Notes: generated from the sequence alone by a model not told the origin. Shown: positions 9,949-20,157, numbered from the stretch's first letter. The stretch: DNA of 64,000 nucleotides from Alphaproteobacteria bacterium (GCA_024280735.1 JAJRPO010000025.1:1-64000), one strand, 5' to 3'. Made by a program: numbers and translations.

Positions 9949-11034
9949 ATGGGAGCATATATCCTCCGACGGTTGTTATTGATGATTCCGACATTGATCG
10001 GCATCATGATCATCAACTTTACCCTCATCCAATTTGTGCCGGGCGGCCCGATTGAGCAGATCCTTGCGCAGTTGGATGAGGAAAGCAGCGCCACGGATCG
10101 GATCAGCGGTGGCGGCTCCGAGGTCGGCGGCGGCGGGTCGCGTAACGGGGAAACCTATCAGGGTTCCCGTGGGCTGCCAGAGGAGTTCATCAAAGACTTG
10201 GAAAAGCAGTTCGGTTTTGACAAACCGCCGCTGGAACGGTTTTTCCTGATGATGGGGAATTACCTGCGGTTTGATTTCGGCGAGAGTTACTTTCGATCCA
10301 TTTCCGTTATCGATCTTGTGTTGGAGAAAATGCCGGTCTCGATAACGTTGGGCCTGTGGTCCACCCTGCTCGCCTATATCATCTCGATCCCGCTGGGTAT
10401 CCGCAAGGCCGTGCGCGAGGGGTCACGCTTTGACACTTGGACATCCGGCATCATCGTGGCAGCCTATGCCATTCCCAGTTTTCTGGTTGCTATCATGTTG
10501 CTGGTGGTATTCGCAGGTGGTTCCTTCTGGAAGGTATTTCCATTGCGGGGGTTAACCTCGGATGGGTTCGACAATTTTAGCGTCTGGCACCAAATAACTG
10601 ACTACCTGTGGCATATCGTTTTGCCTGTTACCGCCGCAACCATCGGTGCTTTCGCAACCTCGACCTTGCTGACTAAAAACTCGTTTCTGGACGAGATCAA
10701 CAAGCAGTATGTGACCACAGCACGCGCCAAGGGGTTGTCAGAGAGAGGCGTTTTCTACGGCCATGTTTTCCGCAACGCCATGCTGATTATCATTGCCGGA
10801 TTTCCCGGTGCCTTCATTGGTGTCTTCTTTGGTGCCTCGCTGATTATTGAAATCGTTTTCTCGCTCGACGGGCTTGGCCGGCTGGGGTTTGAGGCTGCAG
10901 TTAATCGCGACTATCCTGTATTCTTCGGTACGCTTTACGTTTTTGGCCTGATGGGGCTGATCGTAGGGCTGGTGTCTGACCTGATGTATGTCTGGGTCGA
11001 TCCCCGTATCGATTTTGAGAGCCGCAACACATGA
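9949..11034 (+). CDS. yejB: Microcin C/oligopeptide ABC transporter permease (YejB-like)
   Basis: MGAYILRRLLLMIPTLIGIMIINF, LPEEFIKDLEKQFGFDKP, binding-protein-dependent transport permease. Confidence 0.92.
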   Translation: MGAYILRRLLLMIPTLIGIMIINFTLIQFVPGGPIEQILAQLDEESSATDRISGGGSEVGGGGSRNGETYQGSRGLPEEFIKDLEKQFGFDKPPLERFFLMMGNYLRFDFGESYFRSISVIDLVLEKMPVSITLGLWSTLLAYIISIPLGIRKAVREGSRFDTWTSGIIVAAYAIPSFLVAIMLLVVFAGGSFWKVFPLRGLTSDGFDNFSVWHQITDYLWHIVLPVTAATIGAFATSTLLTKNSFLDEINKQYVTTARAKGLSERGVFYGHVFRNAMLIIIAGFPGAFIGVFFGASLIIEIVFSLDGLGRLGFEAAVNRDYPVFFGTLYVFGLMGLIVGLVSDLMYVWVDPRIDFESRNT

Positions 11035-12143
11035 AGCTGTTCAAATCCTCCATCGCACAGCGCCGCCTTGAGAATTTCCGCGCCAACCGCCGTGCCGTGT
11101 GGTCCCTGTGGATATTCGGCATTCTGTTCTTTGTCTGCCTGTTTGCCGAATTGGTCGCCAATGACAAACCCTTGCTGGCCTCTTATCGCGGCGACATTTA
11201 CGCCCCCGCTTTCCGTTTTTACACCGAGGTCGACTTTGGCGGCGAGTTTGAGACCGAGGCGTCTTACCGCGATCCTGAAGTCGAATGCCTTATTGTGACT
11301 GGTGGATTAGACAGTTGCTTTGATGCGCCATTTGAACTGATTGCGCAGGCAAAGGCGAATACCATTGGGGATCCCGATTTTTATCAAGGTTGGGTCCTCA
11401 AAGCTCCCGTCCCCTACTCCTTCAATCATCCCAACGATATTGACGCGGCGGCGCCCTCTGCCCCTGACAGCGACCACTGGCTCGGCACTGACGATCAAAC
11501 CCGCGACGTGCTGGCGCGGATCATCTATGGCTTTCGGATTTCCACCGTATTCGCGATTATTGTTGTGGGCGTTTCATCTGTCATCGGTATCGTTGCCGGG
11601 GCCACAATGGGTTACTTCGGTGGTTGGGTGGATTTGATATTTCAACGTATTTTGGAAATCTGGTCCAGCACACCGATGCTCTATGTCATCATCATTCTAT
11701 CCGCGATTTTTACGATGAATTTTGTGATTCTAACCAGCCTGATAATCCTGTTCAGTTGGATGGGGTTGGTGGGGTTGGTGCGCGCGGAATTCTTGCGGGC
11801 ACGGAACTTTGAATACGTGCGGGCGGCGCGCGCCATGGGCGTCACCGACTGGAAAATCATGTTCCGCCACCTGCTGCCCAACGCGATGGTTGCGACCCTT
11901 ACCTTCATCCCCTTTGCCGTGACTGGTGCCATCAGCGCCTTAACCGGCCTCGATTTTTTGGGCTTCGGACTGCCGCCCTCCTACCCTTCACTGGGGGAGT
12001 TGGCATTGCAGGCCAAGAATAATCTACAAGCTCCATGGCTTGCATTCTCGGCGTTTTTATCGATCTCGATCATGCTCTCGTTGCTGGTGTTCGTCTTTGA
12101 AGGCGTCCGCGATGCCTTTGATCCAAGGAAGACTTTCAAATGA
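11031..12143 (+). CDS. yejE: ABC transporter permease (YejE-like)
   Basis: 4-bp overlap with upstream permease; HWLGTDDQTRDVLARIIYGFRIS, EYVRAARAMGVTDWKIMFRHLLPNA. Confidence 0.92.
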   Translation: MKLFKSSIAQRRLENFRANRRAVWSLWIFGILFFVCLFAELVANDKPLLASYRGDIYAPAFRFYTEVDFGGEFETEASYRDPEVECLIVTGGLDSCFDAPFELIAQAKANTIGDPDFYQGWVLKAPVPYSFNHPNDIDAAAPSAPDSDHWLGTDDQTRDVLARIIYGFRISTVFAIIVVGVSSVIGIVAGATMGYFGGWVDLIFQRILEIWSSTPMLYVIIILSAIFTMNFVILTSLIILFSWMGLVGLVRAEFLRARNFEYVRAARAMGVTDWKIMFRHLLPNAMVATLTFIPFAVTGAISALTGLDFLGFGLPPSYPSLGELALQAKNNLQAPWLAFSAFLSISIMLSLLVFVFEGVRDAFDPRKTFK

Positions 12144-13747
12144 GTAAGACGGTTCTGACTATTGAAAATCTGTCCGTTGCTTTCGGGGATAACCCGCCCG
12201 CCGTGGATACTGTCAGCTTTGAAGTGAAAGCCGGCAAAACAATCGCTTTGGTTGGGGAAAGCGGGTCGGGTAAATCTGTGACAGCCTTGTCGACCGTTAG
12301 CCTGTTGCCTGAATCCGCACAAGTAACCGGATCAGTGAAATATCTGGGCCGCGAGATGGTCGGCGCTGACGACAAAACCCTGCGCGAAGTGCGTGGCAAC
12401 GACATCAGCTTTATTTTCCAAGAACCGATGACCTCGCTGAATCCTTTGCACACAATCTCTAAACAACTGGGCGAGAGCCTCGCCCTGCATCAGGGATTAA
12501 GCGGAGATAAGGCCAAAGCACGCATTCTGGACCTCATGAACAAAGTTGGCATTCGCGATCCCGAAAAGCGCTTGGATAACTATCCGCATCAATTGTCAGG
12601 TGGCCAACGCCAGCGCGTGATGATCGCGATGGCGCTGGCAAATGGGCCAGAATTGCTGATCGCGGATGAGCCGACCACGGCACTGGACGTAACCATTCAA
12701 GCGCAGATTCTGGACTTGTTGGCAGATATTCAACGGGCCGAGGGCATGGCGATGTTGTTCATCACCCACGACCTGAAAATCGTTCGGCGGATCGCAGACG
12801 AGGTTTGTGTCATGCAGCACGGCAAAATCGTAGAGGCCGGACCCACCGCAGAGATTTTCGCTAATCCGCAACATGAATATACCCGCACACTGCTGGCGGC
12901 AGAACCCACGGGGGAGCCTGATCCGGTGCCAAAGGACGCTGTGGAAATCGCCTCGACCAAGAATTTGCGGGTGTGGTTCCCGATCAAAAAGGGCTTTCTG
13001 CGTAAAACTGTTGATCATATCAAGGCAGTGAACGCCGCGACGTTTTCCGTTCGCGAGGGTGAGACCTTGGGTATTGTGGGCGAAAGTGGTTCAGGCAAGA
13101 CAACAGTGGCGCTGGCCATGATGCGACTTATTTCGTCTGAGGGGCCAGTGGTGTTTTTAGGTCAAGATATTCAAGGCCTCAAGAACAAGGCACTGCAACC
13201 GCTGCGCCGCGACATTCAGATGGTGTTTCAAGACCCCTATGGCTCGCTCAGCCCACGCATGACAGTGGAGCAGATCATCGCCGAGGGGTTGGGAGTTCAC
13301 GGGTTGGAACCGGGGCAGAACCAGCGCACATTGGTGCATGATATGATGACCGAGGTTGGGTTGGATCCTGCCACTGCGGAACGTTATCCGCATGAGTTTT
13401 CCGGCGGGCAGCGCCAACGTATCGCAATCGCGCGCGCAATGATCCTCAAGCCGCGACTGGTGGTGTTGGATGAACCTACATCGGCGCTGGATATGACAGT
13501 CCAAGTTCAGATCGTGAACCTGCTACGTGACCTGCAAAAGAAATATTCACTGGCCTATATCTTCATCAGCCACGACTTGGCCGTTGTGCGCGCCGTCAGC
13601 CACAAAGTTTTGGTGATGCAGCAAGGTGACGTGGTAGAATCAGGCGATTGCGCGCAGGTGTTTGACGCACCGCAAACCGAATATACCCGCACGTTGATGG
13701 CGGCGGCATTCGGGATGGCCTCGGGCGGGAAAACCGCCCAAAGCTGA
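12140..13747 (+). CDS. yejF: ABC transporter ATP-binding protein with two nucleotide-binding domains (YejF-like)
   Basis: Two Walker A ([16 protein letters not shown]) and two signature motifs ([16 protein letters not shown]); 4-bp overlap with yejE. Confidence 0.93.
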   Translation: MSKTVLTIENLSVAFGDNPPAVDTVSFEVKAGKTIALVGESGSGKSVTALSTVSLLPESAQVTGSVKYLGREMVGADDKTLREVRGNDISFIFQEPMTSLNPLHTISKQLGESLALHQGLSGDKAKARILDLMNKVGIRDPEKRLDNYPHQLSGGQRQRVMIAMALANGPELLIADEPTTALDVTIQAQILDLLADIQRAEGMAMLFITHDLKIVRRIADEVCVMQHGKIVEAGPTAEIFANPQHEYTRTLLAAEPTGEPDPVPKDAVEIASTKNLRVWFPIKKGFLRKTVDHIKAVNAATFSVREGETLGIVGESGSGKTTVALAMMRLISSEGPVVFLGQDIQGLKNKALQPLRRDIQMVFQDPYGSLSPRMTVEQIIAEGLGVHGLEPGQNQRTLVHDMMTEVGLDPATAERYPHEFSGGQRQRIAIARAMILKPRLVVLDEPTSALDMTVQVQIVNLLRDLQKKYSLAYIFISHDLAVVRAVSHKVLVMQQGDVVESGDCAQVFDAPQTEYTRTLMAAAFGMASGGKTAQS

Positions 13748-13752
13748 TATCT

Positions 13753-14340
13753 CTAAAAGTCGCCTTCAGCGGCGCGGGTCAGAATATCTTGCATAATGTC
13801 TTTGACCTCAAGGGCCTCTTTCAACAACGCGTCTGGCAAAGTTTTGCCGCCGTAAATCATCATGTCCATATCAAGCGTGTAAATCCACAACTGGCCCTCG
13901 GCGTCTTCAACCAACGAAATCCGGCACGGCAGATAGGCCGCATAAGCCGGGTCATGTTCGATCATTTTGGCGGCGGTCAGCGGATTACAATACAGATAGA
14001 TTTGCAGTTTGCGCCAAGGCTCGCCGGTCATTGCAGCGACCTGATCACCAAGTGGCAACTCACCCACGCCTCTGATGTTGCGTTCAATTGCGATATTTTT
14101 TATCGACTCGTCAACCTCCTCGAAGGTCAGCCCCTCAGCCACTTTGGCCTTCCACACGGTGGCCGCAGCTGCGTTACCAGTCTCCACCAACTGGTCCGCC
14201 ATTTTCTTGTAAGTCGCAAACGCTTGCGGATCGAAGCCGTCAAATGCGGTCTTATATTTCATAAGCGACGGCCCAACCCAAATGGCCAGGCCAATCGCGA
14301 CAACGCCCAATAGGGCCAAAATGTTGCGGATAAATCCCAT
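13753..14340 (-). CDS. DUF302 domain-containing membrane-anchored protein
   Basis: N-terminal TM; IYLYCNPLTAAKMIEHDPAYAAYLPCRISLVED typical of DUF302. Confidence 0.8.
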   Translation of the reverse strand: MGFIRNILALLGVVAIGLAIWVGPSLMKYKTAFDGFDPQAFATYKKMADQLVETGNAAAATVWKAKVAEGLTFEEVDESIKNIAIERNIRGVGELPLGDQVAAMTGEPWRKLQIYLYCNPLTAAKMIEHDPAYAAYLPCRISLVEDAEGQLWIYTLDMDMMIYGGKTLPDALLKEALEVKDIMQDILTRAAEGDF

Positions 14341-14402
14341 AGAAACCTCCCCAGGTTTGGGCGCTGCCCGCAGGTTACGGACAAATCACCCGATAGTTTT
14401 AC

Positions 14403-14621
14403 TTACTTGGCACCGAACGCCTTGAGTATTTTGGTCAGCGGGCAAAATCCAGTAATACCAGATTGGAACAGGTTCACGCCAACGAAAATGATGAACCACA
14501 ACCAGCTCATTGTTCCAAGGTTAAATTGGCCGGAAAAATGGCCAAGGCCAAGAGCGACGAGGATGAACAAACCGGCGAAGGTCATTGTAAGACGTTGAGC
14601 ATTCATTTTAGCACCTGACAT
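14403..14621 (-). CDS. DUF2892 (YgaP-like) inner-membrane protein
   Basis: Two hydrophobic segments and the GITGFCPLTKILKAFG motif; start at MSGAKMNAQ or MNAQ. Confidence 0.8.
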   Translation of the reverse strand: MSGAKMNAQRLTMTFAGLFILVALGLGHFSGQFNLGTMSWLWFIIFVGVNLFQSGITGFCPLTKILKAFGAK

Positions 14622-14707
14622 TGTTAAGTTAAATTTGTGTGGCACACATATCAAATTTTGAATGTATTTGCAAGCCTTCTGTGTAGCAAACAAAACTCAT
14701 GTAACGA

Positions 14708-15274
14708 TTAGCCCCGCCCAAAGGAAAAAACGCGGTCCATCCAGTTTTTCTTCGGTGCAAATGGCACGTATTTGTCCAGCTCAAATTCAACCGCCTCGCC
14801 ATCAACAATTTCTTCACCATCCAAAACCCGTTGATACAAAAACTCAGCCAGAGGGATCACCGCATCCTGGTTTTTCTGTTCAGCAAAAATCTTTTGGGCA
14901 ACATCTTCCAGGTTGTCCCAAACAACTTCGTGGTCCTTTTCGTCACCTAAACCAGCGACCAACCGCGTCAGCTCGTCAATTCTAGCCACGTCACCGCTGC
15001 AGCATGTCGCCGAAGAGCAGGCCAGTTCCTCGGCTATCTGGCCGCCAAATAATTCGATTATCCGAATTTCCAACGTTTCGATAAACGAGGCCCAATCCCC
15101 TCCGAATGCCTTGTCACTCACTAAAACCGGCGGGCGGGGCAGCATTCTTACGGATACAATACGAAGGCCAAGCGCGCGCGCGGTCAGTGCGTGGCCCGCT
15201 TCATAAACGGCCAAACGAAAGGCCTGCTCGGCACATCTTCCTTCGGGTACTGGGCAAACTGGTTCTGTGTACAT
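14708..15274 (-). CDS. Peptidase M41 (FtsH protease)-like protein with degenerate zinc site
   Basis: FRLAVYEAGHALTARALGLRIVSVRM resembles HEAGHA of M41 but with Tyr for the first His; later FGGQIAEEL resembles the M41 GGRxAEEL segment; no AAA domain. Confidence 0.6.
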   Translation of the reverse strand: MYTEPVCPVPEGRCAEQAFRLAVYEAGHALTARALGLRIVSVRMLPRPPVLVSDKAFGGDWASFIETLEIRIIELFGGQIAEELACSSATCCSGDVARIDELTRLVAGLGDEKDHEVVWDNLEDVAQKIFAEQKNQDAVIPLAEFLYQRVLDGEEIVDGEAVEFELDKYVPFAPKKNWMDRVFSFGRG

Positions 15275-15306
15275 TCACTGCCCTTTCAGAGCGGGTCTGC
15301 TATAAA

Positions 15307-16794
15307 TTACACTGATGTGGATTCTTCTGATTGAGCCGTGGCCTCAATCACTTCACCTTGCCCATCACCAGAGCGGCCCGATGGATCAGCGTATCGGTCA
15401 TTCAAACTTTGAATATGGGTGGCAACGGTTTCCCGCACCATCCGCAATTTCTTGGCTGCCCGGTTACCCCAACCTGCTGGTTCCAACCCGAATATTGAAT
15501 GGAAAGAACCCGTGCCTTTTTCAAACGCTTTGCGCAAGTTTAGCTCTACTTGACCATATGATTCCGGCAAGGAAGCGGCGATCTTTTTGGCCACGGCTCC
15601 GCGCACCCAAAAATGGAAACTGCTGAGCAGGACAATCGCAGCGAGGATGGTGGCACCCACATCAATTTTGTGGCTAACGATCCACTCCAGAGAGAATACC
15701 CCCATCGGTGGCGTCCATTTAAAATAGAACATCAGGCCAGCAATTGCCGCAACCAGAACGCACAACGCAATGCCATCGCCAATCAGAACACGGCGCCGCC
15801 AGCTTGCTTTGGCTTGGCGCAGCTTGGGCAGAATGTCATTTTCCAGCTCATTGGCAACGGTTTCAAGAACGCTGACAATGCGATAGTTCCGCTGCAACTC
15901 GACCTCATCCATCCGGTTAATGATCTTGGCCAAATCCGCATCGCGTTTTGCTTGAAAGCGCGCACGCAAAGCATCGTCTTCGATCGGAACAGCCGCTTCT
16001 TCGTTGTAGATTGTATAGAATTGACCCGCCGCCAAACCTGCCTGCGCGACAGCCCTTTGCCATGCGCCAACGATTTCCTCGGAGTTGTCATCCCGTGCAG
16101 CCGTGTCGATCTGATTGAGAACATATAGGAATTTTGAGGCGTCTGTACGGGTAACAGTCTGTGCCACCAAATGCTCCAAGGTATCTTGCATCGCACCGGG
16201 TTCCGGGTGCCGCGCGTCAAAGAACACCAACACCAGGTCAGACAAATCGATGATGTGATTGGTAATCCGAAGGGTGGAACGCCGTTGATCATCCGCATCA
16301 AAACCCGGCGAATCGATGATGATCTTACTTTTGATCCGGATATTACTGGTCGTACGCAGCTGCAAATAGCTCTCGATGTGTTTGCCTTCGCCCTTGGCAA
16401 CCTTCTCGATCTCATGGGAAATCCGGTAGAACGGGAAACGCGGATCGGCATCAAGAGCCGTGCCTGGCAAAGTCTGGCTGCCTGCCGTCGTCGCGGTGCG
16501 GTGACATATCACTGTGAACTTGTCGTCAACCGCTTGGTTGCCAGTGCTTTGCAAAGTTTCGCCTACATAGGCATTGATGAAGGTCGATTTACCTGACGAA
16601 AACGTGCCGAGAACTGAAATCAAAGGCCACCATGAGATACGCGACGCCAAGGAGGATTCTTTGTCCAGCAAACCAGTGCCGTAGAGCAATTTATCAAATT
16701 TGTAGTAGGTCGGCAAAACTTCCAGCAAAGCTGGGTTCTCTGCCTTCAAGTGCTTTTCCAGACGGGCGAGGCGATTGTTCAGAAAGTTGCTCAT
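15307..16794 (-). CDS. Membrane-anchored dynamin-like GTPase
   Basis: G1 GTFSSGKSTFINA, G3 DSPGFD, G4 NQID; two predicted TM helices in the middle (VLIGDGIALCVLVAAIAGLMFYF; VGATILAAIVLLSSFHFWV). Confidence 0.85.
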   Translation of the reverse strand: MSNFLNNRLARLEKHLKAENPALLEVLPTYYKFDKLLYGTGLLDKESSLASRISWWPLISVLGTFSSGKSTFINAYVGETLQSTGNQAVDDKFTVICHRTATTAGSQTLPGTALDADPRFPFYRISHEIEKVAKGEGKHIESYLQLRTTSNIRIKSKIIIDSPGFDADDQRRSTLRITNHIIDLSDLVLVFFDARHPEPGAMQDTLEHLVAQTVTRTDASKFLYVLNQIDTAARDDNSEEIVGAWQRAVAQAGLAAGQFYTIYNEEAAVPIEDDALRARFQAKRDADLAKIINRMDEVELQRNYRIVSVLETVANELENDILPKLRQAKASWRRRVLIGDGIALCVLVAAIAGLMFYFKWTPPMGVFSLEWIVSHKIDVGATILAAIVLLSSFHFWVRGAVAKKIAASLPESYGQVELNLRKAFEKGTGSFHSIFGLEPAGWGNRAAKKLRMVRETVATHIQSLNDRYADPSGRSGDGQGEVIEATAQSEESTSV

Positions 16795-16823
16795 ATTGGT
16801 ATCCTGTATTTATCCGATTTCGG

Positions 16824-17381
16824 CTATTTGGCGGCGCGCGCCCGAAGGTCGGCGGCTTTTTCGGGGGAAATACCTTGCAACGCATTGATGATCGACATCA
16901 CCTGCTGCTTGTTACCCGATTTAAGCAGTAGAAGCCCCGCGTTGTGGAAGTATTTAGCTGCTTCTTCAAAGCGGCGTTGCGAATAAAAGAAATTCCCCGT
17001 TTCGCCCTGAATATTTGCATCCATATCGAATTCGTCCGCCATTGCCACATAGAGGGTTTCGGCCTTTTTGACGTCACCCTTCCAGTAAACATTGCGTACT
17101 TCGTCAAGTCGCGTAGTTAGATTTGCGACTGCGGTTGCCCGTTTGGCCACGGGCTGCTCTTTGGCCACGTCTTCGACTATTGGCGTTTCTGAAACGGTTT
17201 CACTCACTTCAGCTGGTTCTTCATCCACCTCCTGCTCTTCAGCCACCGCTTCTTGTATTTCTTCTTGCGCGGATTCTTCCATAGAATAGCCAGCTAGTTG
17301 CATGACTTTTTCACGGTTAAAGATTGCAAACGCTATGGCGAAAACGATGATGTAGATGATGATGAGTCTGAGAAATGGCAT
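16824..17381 (-). CDS. Single-TM protein with acidic linker and TPR-like C-terminus
   Basis: N-terminal TM, E-rich linker (EESAQEEIQEAVAEEQEVDEEPAEVSE), C-terminal GNFFYSQRRFEEAAKYFHNAGLLLLKSG. Confidence 0.6.
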   Translation of the reverse strand: MPFLRLIIIYIIVFAIAFAIFNREKVMQLAGYSMEESAQEEIQEAVAEEQEVDEEPAEVSETVSETPIVEDVAKEQPVAKRATAVANLTTRLDEVRNVYWKGDVKKAETLYVAMADEFDMDANIQGETGNFFYSQRRFEEAAKYFHNAGLLLLKSGNKQQVMSIINALQGISPEKAADLRARAAK

Positions 17382-17425
17382 GTTCAGTCGCCCCGTTCCA
17401 AGTGTTAGTGTTGTTTCAGCGTTGG

Positions 17426-18046
17426 TTATTTTGATCCGTAGATCGCCCGTGCCAACTCGTCGAGTTCTTGTGCCGCTTTGCCGGATGGCTCTTGTTCAAA
17501 CACAGCCAACCCCTCCGAGAAGGAACGCCGGAAAGCCAAGCGCTGTACCATTTTTTGCGGCAATGCTTTGATCATTTTAAGTGTTTCAAGGGCCTCTAAA
17601 GACTCGGCGTTTTCACGCGAGCGCGGGTGTGGGTCCGCCCGGTTCACGAAGGCCACGATCGGCGGGAGTTTACCGCCTTTGCGTTCCTCTGTTACAATGT
17701 CGAGAAAATGTTGCGTCGCCCAAATGTCGGCTTGTGATGGCGTCACTGGAATAACAATCTTGCTGCACATGCGAATCGCTGCACGCAGGGCCTTCATATC
17801 AGACGTGCCGACATCAATCAGCCAATCACCCTTGGCTTTACCCTCGGCAGGCAATTTGTGTACAACTTTCAGCGCGGGTTCCACGCCGTCCTCGTCGCGA
17901 ATTTCGGCCACATCGCTCACGGTACGCTGAGGGTCCAGATCGCAAACGGTGACCGTTTTACCCTGAGCAATGCGCCACATCGCCATGTTGAAAACCAGCG
18001 TGCTCTTGCCAGTGCCGCCTTTGAAGTTTGCATAAAGTGTTAGCAT
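17426..18046 (-). CDS. ParA/MinD-family ATPase
   Basis: Deviant Walker A KGGTGKST, CDLDPQRT. Confidence 0.9.
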   Translation of the reverse strand: MLTLYANFKGGTGKSTLVFNMAMWRIAQGKTVTVCDLDPQRTVSDVAEIRDEDGVEPALKVVHKLPAEGKAKGDWLIDVGTSDMKALRAAIRMCSKIVIPVTPSQADIWATQHFLDIVTEERKGGKLPPIVAFVNRADPHPRSRENAESLEALETLKMIKALPQKMVQRLAFRRSFSEGLAVFEQEPSGKAAQELDELARAIYGSK

Positions 18047-18047
18047 C

Positions 18048-18827
18048 TCATTCGCCTCTTGGTCTTTGCGGAGCCGCCGCTTGCGGTTCGGTTTTACGCC
18101 AGCCTTGCGGAACTTGAAACAGTGCCGGATCTACGGGACCAAGGGTGATATTATCCAAACGGCGCAGCTCACCGCTTGGCAGGTTTTCGCGGACAACGAC
18201 ACGCAATTGAGGATCGTACCACCAATCGCCATTTTGTACTTCCTGGTTAGGCAGGGACAGTCTGATTGTCCAATGTTCTGTCGGACGCCCACCGTGATCT
18301 TCCATGGCAACAAAGGCCATAATCATATTGCCGCCATTCGGGAAATCTTGCCGCAAAGCTTTGCGCCGCTCGGAGTTCCATAGAATGACCAAGGGTTTAC
18401 CTTCTTGATCGGAAGACAAAGCCCAGCGCTCAACCGTAAGCCCGTTCAACACTTCTTTGCCAACGTTTTGACAGGCGGAACTGGGTTTTTGGTTGGGGCA
18501 AGGCGAAACATATCCTTCGACATTTGTGGCAGGCACTGCTGGCCCTAAAACCTCGACAAATGTACGGGCGGTGGGATCGAGGATATACATGGCGCCAACT
18601 GAGGGGAGCAGAATTTGAATGACGTGACGGCCATTCTCCTCAAACTCCAGCCGGAGGTTTTGACCGGATTTGACAATGGTGCCAAATGTTTCCGGTTGAC
18701 CCGGGAGCTGGTGAACAGCAATTGCCGAATAGGGTGTCGATGATGTGGGGGCCTGTGCGGAAACTAATCCGGCGGCCGCAATACTCAGAATTGCAACTAA
18801 GGGAGCAAATATTTTCTTGGCCAGCAT
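18048..18827 (-). CDS. Secreted protein of unknown function
   Basis: Signal peptide MLAKKIFAPLVAILSIAAAGLVSAQA; start moved to 18827. Confidence 0.65.
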   Translation of the reverse strand: MLAKKIFAPLVAILSIAAAGLVSAQAPTSSTPYSAIAVHQLPGQPETFGTIVKSGQNLRLEFEENGRHVIQILLPSVGAMYILDPTARTFVEVLGPAVPATNVEGYVSPCPNQKPSSACQNVGKEVLNGLTVERWALSSDQEGKPLVILWNSERRKALRQDFPNGGNMIMAFVAMEDHGGRPTEHWTIRLSLPNQEVQNGDWWYDPQLRVVVRENLPSGELRRLDNITLGPVDPALFQVPQGWRKTEPQAAAPQRPRGE

Positions 18828-18914
18828 GGGAACCTCTTCATCATGAATCAGTATCGAATGGTCCAACCGCCCCTGAAACAACAGGGGCGGAGGAAGTGTT
18901 ATGCGGTAAGCGAA

Positions 18915-19469
18915 TTATTCGCTTGCAGCAGGTGCTTCGGCAGTAGGTGCTTCAGCTGGTTTGTTGGCGTATGGGCCTTGTGGACCAGGATATGGACCCC
19001 AAGCTGGGTTCCACATTTGACCTTGGGCTTGGCCTGAACCGGAACCTTCGCCACGACCTTGGCCTTGACCTTCGCTTTGGCCTGAACCTTTGCCGTCTGC
19101 GGAACCGGAGAAACCAAAGTTAAAGGAACCAGTACCGTTGCCGTTACCATTGTTGGCGTTAGAGCCGTTGAAAGGGCCCCAGTTGTTGTTCCAACCGTTG
19201 TTGTAGCCGTTATTGCCACCCCAAGGTGTCCAGTTGTTGTTGCCGCCGTTGTTGCCGCCCCAAGGTGTCCAGTTGCTGTTGCCGCCGTTGTTGCCGCCCC
19301 AAGGTGTCCAGTTGTTGTTGCCGCCATTGTTGCCGCCCCAAGGTGTCCAGTTGTTGCCACCCCAGTTGTTGCCGCCATTGTTTGGGCCCCAGTTTTGGGC
19401 AGATGCTTCAGTTACAGCAACAGTAGTCAGTGCGGCTGCAATTACGGCAGTCAAGATAGATTTACGCAT
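18915..19469 (-). CDS. Secreted Asn/Gly/Trp-rich repeat protein
   Basis: Signal peptide then 13-residue repeats NNGGNNNWTPWGG and a GQGQGRGEGSGSGQAQGQ segment. Confidence 0.8.
   Translation of the reverse strand: MRKSILTAVIAAALTTVAVTEASAQNWGPNNGGNNWGGNNWTPWGGNNGGNNNWTPWGGNNGGNSNWTPWGGNNGGNNNWTPWGGNNGYNNGWNNNWGPFNGSNANNGNGNGTGSFNFGFSGSADGKGSGQSEGQGQGRGEGSGSGQAQGQMWNPAWGPYPGPQGPYANKPAEAPTAEAPAASE
19215..19360 (-). repeat. 39-bp in-frame coding tandem repeat (about 4 units)
   Basis: ccgccccaaggtgtccagttgttgttgccgccgttgttg-type units, 39 bp = 13 codons, with minor substitutions. Confidence 0.85.
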
Positions 19470-19572
19470 TTTAGTCTCCTAGTTTCGTCCCTACAAATGA
19501 TGGGGAGAGTGGCAGTGGGACAATTGCCAGGCTCCGTCTCGTTGCACCGGTATGGTGCGAACCTCTTGCCTT

Positions 19573-20157
19573 CTAGGATCCGAAGAACCCAAAAGGACTT
19601 ATATTAAACGGCGATGCGCCAACGCCGGGGAAGCCCCCGGTTGAAGGCATAAAGCCGCCGAATCCGCCGGGGTTTCCCCCGGAACCAAATGGCATACCTG
19701 CGCCATAGTTGTTGTAGCCACCCTGACCGTAATTTGGCGGGTAACCATTATACCCCTGTTGCGGTGCGCCGTAACCATAGGCTGGCGGATACCCGTTGCC
19801 CTGATAGTTATTCGCTTGTGGGGCGTTATATTGCTGGCCCGCCGCATATGGGTTTTGCTGCATTGGTGTCGATTGCGGTGCAACACTCTGGGGAACAGGT
19901 GGGCGCGCGATTGGCATCGCAGGTTTGACCGCTGAGAGGCGCTGCTCTAGATCAGCGGGCGCATAACGGCTCGTCGTGGCTTGCGCTGTCAGAATTTGCA
20001 GCACAGGCGCGGGATAATACGTTGCCGAATTTGCCTCCGCCTCTGTATTCCACGGGTTGCCAATTTGTGCCAAACTGATTGTCGGCGTCAGGCAGATCAC
20101 TGCTGCAATTGTTGCTGCTAGATTTGTCATGCTGATGTTCATTTCAAACTTTTTCAT
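19573..20157 (-). CDS. Secreted Gly/Pro/Asn/Tyr-rich protein
   Basis: Signal peptide; low-complexity NNYQGNGYPPAYGYGAPQQGYNGYPPNYGQGGYNNYGAGMPFGSGGNPGGFGGFM. Confidence 0.75.
   Translation of the reverse strand: MKKFEMNISMTNLAATIAAVICLTPTISLAQIGNPWNTEAEANSATYYPAPVLQILTAQATTSRYAPADLEQRLSAVKPAMPIARPPVPQSVAPQSTPMQQNPYAAGQQYNAPQANNYQGNGYPPAYGYGAPQQGYNGYPPNYGQGGYNNYGAGMPFGSGGNPGGFGGFMPSTGGFPGVGASPFNISPFGFFGS

Noticed and set aside
8062-13747. yejABEF as a novel microcin biosynthesis/immunity locus
   Set aside because: Standard transporter operon; no precursor peptide or MccB-like adenylyltransferase visible next to it.
13789-14313. 174-aa plus-strand ORF
   Set aside because: Antisense shadow of the DUF302 gene.
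15613-16596. Plus-strand ORFs of 171 and 141 aa
   Set aside because: Antisense to the dynamin-like GTPase; no family features.
19210-19360. Direct repeats that could suggest a CRISPR array
   Set aside because: Units are contiguous without unique spacers, 39 bp = 13 codons, and lie in frame within a signal-peptide-bearing CDS.
18899-19482. Alternative ORFs in and opposite the repeat gene (18899-19378 minus, 19213-19482 plus)
   Set aside because: They translate the same repeat in other frames into monotonous T/G/A or C/R/P strings; only the 18915-19469 frame has a signal peptide and RBS-consistent start.
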